DNA from: Pseudorhodobacter sp.
GTDB lineage: Bacteria > Pseudomonadota > Alphaproteobacteria > Rhodobacterales > Rhodobacteraceae
Assembly: GCA_014378345.1 (NCBI GenBank)
Contig: JACMNW010000437.1
Coordinates: 1 to 13,921, forward strand
Length of the DNA stretch: 13,921 bases
Direction: 5' to 3'
In this document: in pieces, positions 1-5,359 of the stretch
Position numbering within the stretch: position 1 is the first letter of the stretch
How the letters are laid out: each line of letters opens with the position of its first letter
Translations under genes and position numbers: made by a program
The notes under the pieces: model-generated
Databases searched by the model: none
What the model saw: only the letters and a program-made list of their open reading frames with translations
What the model was told of the DNA's origin: nothing

Positions 1-1
1 G

Positions 2-736
2 GCGGCCGCCGCAGCAAAAGCCGGTGTCGTGTATATGGTCAACTTGACCTATTGCAAAGGCCCCGCTTTGATGCATGCAGCCGCAATGGTCGCGGCTGGT
101 GCCATTGGTCCCGTCCGGCATTTTGAGGCGTCTTATCTGCAAAGCTGGCTGACCCAACCGGCATGGGGTGAATGGACGACCGAGGCGCAATGGTTGTGGC
201 GGCTTTCTTCGGCGCATGGGTCGGTGGGGGGTCTGGGTGGTATCGGCGTGCATATTCTTGATTTTGCAACGCTTGTGGCGGGTGCCGGGGCATCACATGT
301 GTCTTGCCGGCTGACGACCTTTGACAAAGCGCCTGGTGGTAGGATTGGCGACTATGTTCTTGACGCGAATGACAGCTTTAACATGCACCTTCGGCTGCAA
401 AATGGCGCTGTTGGGGTGATCCACGCGTCGCGCATGGCGACGGGGCATTTCAACGACCTGCGGCTGCGGATTTTCGGGCTCAAGGGCGGTTTGGACGTGC
501 GCTATGAAAGCGACGTCAGTTCCCTTCAAGCCTGCACAGGCAACGATATGCTGACAGCAACGTGGCATGACGTGGATGTGCCGCCGGTTGCTACAAACTA
601 TCAACGGTTTATCACTGCAATTCGGGATGGCAGCCATGTCTATCCAGATTTTGCACGCGGCGCAGAACTGCAAAAGGTTCTTGATCTGGCTGTGCAATCA
701 AATGCCCAAGCATCGCTCGACCTGCCCGTGGTTTGA
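2..736 (+). CDS. Gfo/Idh/MocA family oxidoreductase, C-terminal part (5' end outside window)
   Basis: This is an NAD(P)-dependent sugar or polyol dehydrogenase-type protein of the Gfo/Idh/MocA family, of which only the C-terminal substrate and dimerisation domain is present. The reading frame is open from base 2, so the start, the N-terminal Rossmann fold and the EKP-type catalytic lysine lie upstream. Visible family features are an AxxAGVVYMVNLTY-like strand at the domain boundary, a GAIGPVRHFEASYLQ stretch, a tryptophan-rich WLWRLSS segment, and the GIGVHILDF motif whose histidine (codon 251-253) corresponds to the usual catalytic or structural His. In most relatives that motif reads GDIGxHxxD; here the first Asp is Gly. 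The rest (VGVIHASRMATGHFNDLRLRIFGLKGGL and a C-terminal helix) is typical. The stop is TGA at 734-736. The substrate cannot be told. Confidence 0.85.
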   Translation, partial: AAAAAKAGVVYMVNLTYCKGPALMHAAAMVAAGAIGPVRHFEASYLQSWLTQPAWGEWTTEAQWLWRLSSAHGSVGGLGGIGVHILDFATLVAGAGASHVSCRLTTFDKAPGGRIGDYVLDANDSFNMHLRLQNGAVGVIHASRMATGHFNDLRLRIFGLKGGLDVRYESDVSSLQACTGNDMLTATWHDVDVPPVATNYQRFITAIRDGSHVYPDFARGAELQKVLDLAVQSNAQASLDLPVV

Positions 737-950
737 CGTGACCGCACCTTAGCCGATAAGCCCCTGTGCACTAAAATGCTTGCGAAAGAAGGCTTGTGCA
801 CAGCAATAAACCGTCGCCATTGCTTCGTCGCGACTACTTGTCATCATATCCACCGAGACCAGCATTTTGTAGCAGTTTGGCAAGCTTCCATCTGATCGTT
901 GTAAATCTGATCGTTCGATCCGCAGCGTTCTTGATATATCGGACGACTTT
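737..950. other. Non-coding gap before the permease relic
   Basis: I recognise no gene here. It holds two TGTGCAC elements (765-771 and 795-801) exactly 30 bp apart, the second extending to the palindrome TGTGCACA (795-802), and an exact 10-bp direct repeat TCTGATCGTT (891-900 and 906-915) with a 15-bp period. A 41-codon minus-strand frame (959 to 834, GTG start) is open and basic in composition but resembles nothing I know. The missing N-terminal third of the DppB-like permease should lie here, but no reading frame restores it, so a deletion is likely. Confidence 0.4.
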
Positions 951-1390
951 GCGCTTCACCGCAACACATGGATCGACTATCTGGCCTTGGTCTTTGCACC
1001 CTTGGTCTGACAATCCCGGTCATCGTCACTTCATTGCTGCTGATCCTGATCTTTGCGGTCTGGCTAAACTGGCTTCCCTCCTCCGGCTGGGGCAAACCTA
1101 ACAGCTGGATTCTGCCCTTCGCCGCCTATGCCACCATTCCCATGGCCACCTACGCCCGCTATACGCGGTCTGCCATGCTGGACGTCTTGAACAAACCCTT
1201 CGTCACCGCCCTGCGCACCAAGGGCCTTTCCGAACGCCGGATCATATTCCAGCACGTTCTGCGCAATGCGGCGCTGCCGATGGTCACCGTGTTCCTGCCA
1301 CTGTTCATCGGCACCGCCACGGGGTCTATCTTTGTCAAGGCGATGTTCCGCATCCCCGGCCTTGGCGCTTATTTCGTCACGTCGATAGAA
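951..1390 (+). pseudogene. Relic of a DppB-type peptide ABC transporter permease (middle part)
   Basis: This is the remnant of an inner-membrane permease of the dipeptide/oligopeptide/nickel ABC importer family, DppB-like. In frame 3 (about 951-1004) the text reads ALHRNTWIDYLALVFAPL. It then continues in frame 2 as LGLTIPVIVTSLLLILIFAVWLNWLP, so one base appears lost near 999-1004 in CCCTT. The frame-2 part carries the EAA-loop motif (TALRTKGLSERRIIFQHVLRNAALP) and the PGLGAYFVTSI signature near the DppB C terminus. About 130 N-terminal residues are missing and the last 50 or so are replaced by DppC-like sequence. An open frame from ATG 968 exists, but it begins inside the domain. Function is almost certainly lost. 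The identification is by motif, and the exact boundaries are approximate. Confidence 0.78.
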
Positions 1391-1851
1391 CTTGCCGTGC
1401 TGCTGGGTGTCCTGACGCGCGGAGGCTTCTTCACCATCGTTCTGATCGCGGCGCTGTTTGGCTGGGTGCAGGTCTGCCTTCTGGTGCGTGCCCAAGTGAA
1501 AGCCTTCCGCGAAAAGGTATTCGTGCGCGCAGCGCGAGCGATGGGGGCCAGCCCGTGGTACATCATCCGCCGCCATCTTATCCCCAATTCCATATCGCCG
1601 ATCATCGTGGGCTTTGTGCTGGCCATTCCATTGGCGATGATGCTGGAGGCAAGCCTGAGTTTCCTTGGAATAGGTGTGCCACCCCCACTCCAAGCTGGAG
1701 CCAGATGATCAATACCGGCATGAATTTCATGTATTTTTATCGGCTTATGGCGGTCTTTCCAACCGCCGCCCTTGCCACCACCGTGCTTGCGACCACCCTC
1801 TTTGGCGACGGTTTGCGCAATGCCCTTGATCCCACCCTGAAGGGGCGCTGA
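1391..1851 (+). pseudogene. Relic of a DppC-type peptide ABC transporter permease (C-terminal half, frameshifted)
   Basis: This is the C-terminal half of the second permease of a peptide-type ABC importer, joined in frame to the DppB-like relic. It begins near 1390 with RGGFFTIVLIAALFGWVQV and carries its own EAA loop (RAARAMGASPWYIIRRHLIPN) followed by MLEASLSFLGIGVPPP. At the C run 1682-1686 the frame changes from 2 to 1. The frame-2 reading stops at 1706-1708, whereas frame 1 continues PTPSWSQM and ends with the classic GDGLRNALDPTLKGR tail and TGA at 1849-1851. One missing C in the run explains the shift. The N-terminal 100 or so residues of DppC are absent. The stop lies one base before the next gene's start, so the two were once translationally coupled. 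A homopolymer sequencing error could explain the shift, but not the fusion. Confidence 0.8.
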
Positions 1852-1852
1852 C

Positions 1853-3019
1853 ATGACCGAAAACCTTTCCTCGCTGTTCCTTCTGCGCCCCGATGTGACG
1901 TTCCTCAACCACGGCTCCTACGGCGCATGCCCCCGCCCGGTGTTTGAGGAATATCAGCGCTGGCAGATGCAACTTGAAAGCCAACCAGTGGCATTCTTAG
2001 ACCCCGCCCGTGGCCTTACCGTCCGGATGCGCGACGCACGGCAAGCGATGGCAGGCGAACTGCACACTGACCCCGATAACATCGTGGGCCTGACCAATAC
2101 GACCGCCGCGCTGAACGTTGTCGCCCAATCGTTGGATCTGAAACCCGGCGACGAAATCCTTACCACCGATCACGAATATGCCGCCCTTGATAAAACCTGG
2201 GCCTATGTCGCACGCCGCACAGGCGCAAAAATCGTCGTAGCAACCGTGCCGCTGCCCCTCATACATGAAGCACAATTCACCGATTGCTTGGCTGCTGCCA
2301 TCACGCCCCAAACGAGGGTCATTTTCGTTAGCCACATCACATCCGCCACGGCACTGGTGTTCCCGATTGAACGCATCGTCGCCAAGGCCCGCGCGCGCGG
2401 CATCTGCACCGTAATCGACGGCGCGCACACGCCGGGGCATATCCCTCTGAACCTCGATGTGCTGGGCGCAGATTTTTACGCAGGCAACTGCCATAAATGG
2501 CTGATGGCCCCGAAAGGGTCAGCTTTCCTCTACGTCCGCCCCGAACTGCAATCCATCATCAACCCATTTGTGATCAGCCACGGCTGGACGGAAGACGCGT
2601 CCGAACCCGGCCCCTTTGGTAACACGGCCTTCATCGACCGGCTGGAAATGCAAGGCACCCGCGACCCCGCCGCTTGGTTAACTGTTCCAGCAGCCATTGC
2701 CTTTCGCGCCCATCACGGCTGGAGCAAAGTCGCCCAGCATTGCCATGCTCTTGTGCAAGACACCGCCCGCCGTGTGGCCAAACTTGCAAACGTTGCTCCC
2801 TTCAGCAGCCCCGAATTCTGCGCCCCACAAATGGCAGCAATGCCCGTGCCGCCCTGTGACACTGGCGACCTGCAACGCCAACTTCTAGCTCAGTATGGCA
2901 TCGAAATTCCCTGCTATACATGGGCTGGTCATCACATTGTCCACGTATCCGCCCAAGGTTATAACACCCAATCGCAGATGGATCACCTCGTTCACGCGCT
3001 TACCGCATTGCTAAAATAG
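1853..3019 (+). CDS. Class V aminotransferase-fold PLP enzyme, isopenicillin N epimerase (CefD)-like
   Basis: This is a cytoplasmic PLP-dependent enzyme of 388 aa, full length for the family. Seen in order are FLNHGSYGACPRPV (17-30), typical of the CefD-like group; TNTTAALN for the cofactor phosphate (81-88); SHITSATALVFP (160-171); VIDGAHTPG with the pyridine-binding Asp189 and stacking-region His192; GNCHKWL with Schiff-base Lys215; and QGTRDPAAWL (267-276). The C-terminal motif that usually reads R-[IV]-S-x-Q-x-YN is HVSAQGYN (364-371), so the usual carboxylate-binding Arg is His364. The start is ATG 1853, with AAGGGG about 8 nt upstream and one base after the dppC relic's stop. In bacteria such genes often sit beside peptide-type ABC transporters and act on amino-acid derivatives. 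The actual substrate is unknown, and true isopenicillin N epimerase activity is not implied. Confidence 0.88.
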   Translation: MTENLSSLFLLRPDVTFLNHGSYGACPRPVFEEYQRWQMQLESQPVAFLDPARGLTVRMRDARQAMAGELHTDPDNIVGLTNTTAALNVVAQSLDLKPGDEILTTDHEYAALDKTWAYVARRTGAKIVVATVPLPLIHEAQFTDCLAAAITPQTRVIFVSHITSATALVFPIERIVAKARARGICTVIDGAHTPGHIPLNLDVLGADFYAGNCHKWLMAPKGSAFLYVRPELQSIINPFVISHGWTEDASEPGPFGNTAFIDRLEMQGTRDPAAWLTVPAAIAFRAHHGWSKVAQHCHALVQDTARRVAKLANVAPFSSPEFCAPQMAAMPVPPCDTGDLQRQLLAQYGIEIPCYTWAGHHIVHVSAQGYNTQSQMDHLVHALTALLK

Positions 3020-3023
3020 GTCG

Positions 3024-3050
3024 CTTTTGCGCGACGATCTGGCGCAAAAG
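3024..3050. repeat. Perfect 9-bp inverted repeat between the PLP-enzyme gene and gntR
   Basis: CTTTTGCGC (3024-3032) and GCGCAAAAG (3042-3050) are perfect inverted copies around a 9-nt loop. It starts 5 nt after the stop of the PLP-enzyme gene. No T-run follows on either strand, so it is not a canonical intrinsic terminator. It could be an operator for the adjacent GntR regulator, or an mRNA 3'-end hairpin. The repeat is seen directly; its role is inferred. Confidence 0.6.
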
Positions 3051-3120
3051 TGCAATGCCGCTTGACAGAAGGCCTACAACCATGGCCCGCAAGGTGCGAG
3101 CACTGGATAGGACGGGTCAA

Positions 3121-3852
3121 ATGAAGCACGCAGGCACGCTTAGCTACCTTGAACCGCTTGATACCCCGAAACGCGGCGTCGCGGTGATTGATGCGCTTGC
3201 TGAAATGATTGGCCGTGCGGGCCTTGATGTGGGTGACCGCCTTCCCCCCGAAGTAGCCATGGCCGCAACTCTTGGCGTCGGCAGATCCACGATACGTGAG
3301 GCGCTGAACCGTTGGGAAGGCCTTGGCATCATTCGGCGCAGACGGGGCGATGGCACCTATCTGACTGCCAAAGTGCAAAGTTCCGGTGGACCCTTGCCCA
3401 TCATGATCCGCATGGAAGGGGAAGCACTGCTGCGCCTTTTTGAAGTGCGCCGGGCCTTGGAAACGGCTACTGTGCGCGCTGCTGCAATCAAGGCCAGCCC
3501 CACGCAGCGCGTTGAAATTGCCCGCCTTTGCGATATCCTGCTGATCTTAGTCGATCGTGGCGAGGCCTACATATCAGCAGACGCCGCGTTTCATGATGCG
3601 ATATCGGATGCCACTGGCAACCCGATGTTCGGCCAAATCCTGGCCCGTCTCAATGATGCGCTGGAACGGTCACAGGAATCACCGTTTAGCCGAAGCGGCT
3701 TTGGCCTGCGGTCGTTTCCCCATCACCGTACCCTTAGTGATGCCATCGTCAATGCCGACGCCGACCGGGCCGAGGCCGCCATAACTGCCATTATTGATTC
3801 AATAGAAGACGAAATCCGTCAAATTATTGCCCCCGTTACTGCGGTACCTTGA
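3121..3852 (+). CDS. GntR family transcriptional regulator, FadR/FCD subfamily
   Basis: This is a dimeric, DNA-binding, ligand-responsive regulator. The N-terminal winged helix-turn-helix (about residues 17-83) has the classic LPPEVAMAATLGVGRSTIREALNRWEGLGIIRRRRGDGTYL pattern. The C-terminal all-helical FCD domain runs from about 101 to 235. FCD metal-binding residues are visible at Asp154/His158 (DAAFH) and His202 (HHRTLSDAI), but the last ligand, expected 22 residues after His202, is Ile224. I chose ATG 3121 because the HTH starts soon after it and AGGACGG lies just upstream. In-frame ATGs at 3082 (AGAAGG upstream) and 3055 would add 13 or 22 residues. The gene follows the PLP-enzyme gene by about 100 bp in the same direction, and probably controls the transporter/PLP-enzyme locus and itself. 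The ligand is unknown. Confidence 0.9.
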   Translation: MKHAGTLSYLEPLDTPKRGVAVIDALAEMIGRAGLDVGDRLPPEVAMAATLGVGRSTIREALNRWEGLGIIRRRRGDGTYLTAKVQSSGGPLPIMIRMEGEALLRLFEVRRALETATVRAAAIKASPTQRVEIARLCDILLILVDRGEAYISADAAFHDAISDATGNPMFGQILARLNDALERSQESPFSRSGFGLRSFPHHRTLSDAIVNADADRAEAAITAIIDSIEDEIRQIIAPVTAVP

Positions 3853-3918
3853 CCTCCGTCTCATTCCGACAAAACGCCAGTTATTGCTAAAATCGCGCAA
3901 TCTTCGTATGTGTTGTCT

Positions 3919-4350
3919 ATGACAGCCCTTGTGGAAAAAACCAAACATCTGGAACAAGTGCTGCGGGGTGCCGGTCTGCGCATGACGCGCCAGCGCCTGG
4001 TGTTGCTTGAAGTTCTTGCCGGGGCAAATGATCATCCTGATGCGGCCGAACTGCACAAACGGGTGCAGGCCCGCGATGGAGGCGTTTCCCTTGCCACCGT
4101 TTACCGCACGTTGTCGGAACTCGAAGCGCAGGGCGTGATCCAACGCCACGCCTTTGACGGCGCATCAGCCCGGTTTGAGACTGCCGACCCTGCCCATCAT
4201 GATCACATGATAGACGTGGAAACCGGGGCTGTGGTTGAATTTCGATCAGACCGGATTGAACGGCTGCAAGCCGAACTGGCCGCCGAGTTGGGCTACGAAA
4301 TTGTTCATCATCGCCTAGAGCTTTACGTGCGCCGAAACCTTGCCGACTAG
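3919..4350 (+). CDS. fur: Fur family metal-responsive transcriptional regulator (Fur/Mur type)
   Basis: This is a metal-sensing repressor of about 143 aa. It has an N-terminal winged helix with LRMTRQRLVLLEVLA and the recognition helix SLATVYRTLSELEAQGVI, then the dimerisation domain with the HHDHM metal site (93-97) and C-terminal HHRLELYVRR. The segment after HHDH reads MIDVETGAVVEF where E. coli Fur has the CxxC zinc ligands. The whole protein contains no cysteine, as in alphaproteobacterial Fur/Mur proteins, which in several of these bacteria respond to manganese. Irr is unlikely because no heme regulatory motif is seen. ATG 3919 is the preferred start; an in-frame GTG at 3910 adds three residues. 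Shine-Dalgarno complementarity is weak in both cases. It is transcribed alone, 66 bp after gntR and with no gene closely following. Confidence 0.92.
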   Translation: MTALVEKTKHLEQVLRGAGLRMTRQRLVLLEVLAGANDHPDAAELHKRVQARDGGVSLATVYRTLSELEAQGVIQRHAFDGASARFETADPAHHDHMIDVETGAVVEFRSDRIERLQAELAAELGYEIVHHRLELYVRRNLAD

Positions 4351-4769
4351 CGCTGTGTCTGCGGGTGATCTCGATACTTTCGCGTACAGGTTTTTGTCCA
4401 AATGGTAAGAATGCTTTCGCAGCATGCTTGATGCGGTAAGTACTAATCCACCACGAATTCCGATACTTGCCGTTTTTTCAGTATTGCGATTGCAAAATAA
4501 GCTGGCAAAGCAATTGCGAATCATATTGCGGATTCAAGGTGAAATTTCGCCAAATTCCAATCTGTCACGGCGAAGCGGTGAACGCGCCAAAGCAAGGCAA
4601 AATCAGGTTAATCCGCGCGATTAGGCCTGCATTGAACACCAATGATCAGGAGTTCATCAGAATTGGTGAAAATTTGAATTATACACCTGTCTAAAAAGGC
4701 TAGTCCCAAAATGCATCTTCTCAGGCGAGTACGGACGTGACAAACACCACTGCACAGAGAGTGAACATT

Positions 4770-5000
4770 ATGAATACTTTAGTGAATGGTGATGCCGGTT
4801 GCGTGGCATCGATGGTGGTAAAAAGTAAGACTAGTTTCCCGGATCTGTTCCCGTTTGACGCACAGGTCGCAGTGGTTTTTGACAGACGCAGCTTGAAGAT
4901 ATTTGCTACGTTTGATGCGGTTTGTAAAAGGTTTCTGGCAAGTTTGCCACTGGCTGATCTGGGCGTGATTATTGCGATTTCTCTATTAGCAAGTGCTTGA
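4770..5000 (+). CDS. Possible small protein, unrecognised (weak candidate)
   Basis: This is an open frame of 76 codons from ATG 4770; a GTG at 4737 would give 87. AGAGAG lies 8 nt before the ATG. The product would have a mixed N-terminal half and a hydrophobic C terminus (LADLGVIIAISLLASA), which might insert in the membrane. I recognise no family. Codon use is AT-richer than in the neighbours and lacks the strong G/C third-position bias of the real genes here, so this may be chance. It ends 16 nt before the next candidate ORF. Confidence 0.22.
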   Translation: MNTLVNGDAGCVASMVVKSKTSFPDLFPFDAQVAVVFDRRSLKIFATFDAVCKRFLASLPLADLGVIIAISLLASA

Positions 5001-5016
5001 TTTCTGGAGATTTTTG

Positions 5017-5121
5017 ATGGCCTACGATGTTTTTCTGTGTGTCTCGAGTGGTCTGTTTTTGGTGTTATCTAGTGTCTGTTTTCAGCGCAGCCGTTTGTCT
5101 GTTGCCCGTGTATCTGCGTAA
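5017..5121 (+). CDS. Possible 34-aa membrane miniprotein (weak candidate)
   Basis: The short frame begins MAYDVFLCVSSGLFLVLSSV and ends with a basic tail (QRSRLSVARVSA). That is the shape of a single-span membrane peptide with a positively charged C terminus. In its favour is GGAG (5006-5009), placed 7 nt before the ATG. Against it, the patch is T-rich, so hydrophobic codons (Phe, Leu, Val, Cys) arise easily by chance. It has no known homologue that I can name. Confidence 0.25.
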   Translation: MAYDVFLCVSSGLFLVLSSVCFQRSRLSVARVSA

Positions 5122-5229
5122 CCAGTTCTGCTTATTGTCTGTATTTTTTGTTCTGTTTTGAAAAAAAGTAACCAGTGCTCTGCCGGTAGCCTATTGTGCC
5201 TGTTTGTCCGGTAGATGATCCGCCTCAGT

Positions 5230-5260
5230 CCGGTGGTTTGCCATTTTTGGCGACCACCGG
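5230..5260. repeat. Strong stem-loop upstream of the phosphohexomutase gene
   Basis: CCGGTGGT (5230-5237) pairs with ACCACCGG (5253-5260). Inside it GCCA (5240-5243) pairs with TGGC (5248-5251) around a TTTT loop, separated only by a TT/G internal bulge that allows a T-G wobble. No T-run follows on either strand, so it does not look like an intrinsic terminator. It lies 100 nt before the next start codon and could belong to a structured leader, a small RNA or a mobile palindromic repeat. Confidence 0.55.
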
Positions 5261-5294
5261 CTAGGATTGAAGTGCTCCCAACTCTGCGCCGTGT

Positions 5295-5327
5295 TTGACG
5301 CAAAGAATGGTTTTGGTTAGGTATTAT
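5295..5327 (+). promoter_or_regulatory. Possible promoter of the phosphohexomutase gene
   Basis: TTGACG (5295-5300) resembles a -35 box and TATTAT (5322-5327) a -10 box. The 21-bp spacer is longer than the usual 16-18, which weakens the call. The -10 box sits about 33 nt before ATG 5360, a sensible distance for a leader. Confidence 0.2.
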
Positions 5328-5359
5328 CCTCCGAAAACCTTTGATGAGAGTTATCTGTG

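Larger units (their letters stand above)
4351..5359. other. About 1 kb AT-richer intergenic region
   Basis: No recognisable gene lies between fur and the phosphomannomutase gene, and the sequence is clearly richer in A and T than the flanking genes. It holds: three ATTGCG copies (4483, 4513, 4525); a 7-bp inverted repeat CACCAAT/ATTGGTG (4637-4643, 4662-4668); two weak ORF candidates (4770-5000 and 5017-5121); a T/G-rich patch with six TCTGT words (5034 to 5156); an imperfect duplication beginning GTAACCAGT (5118 and 5168); and a strong hairpin (5230-5260). It may carry an unrecognised ncRNA or a gene remnant, or be simple spacer. Confidence 0.5.

Noticed and set aside
834..959. 41-codon basic minus-strand frame in the first gap
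   Set aside because: It is short, has a GTG start, no clear ribosome site and no family that I recognise. It is mentioned only as gap content.
796..1101. 101-codon + strand frame before the permease relic
   Set aside because: The translation shows no domain, and its second half overlaps the DppB-like sequence in another frame.
4483..4530. Three ATTGCG copies as an origin or regulator iteron
   Set aside because: Spacings of 30 and 12 bp are irregular and the flanks differ; AT-rich chance occurrence is likely.
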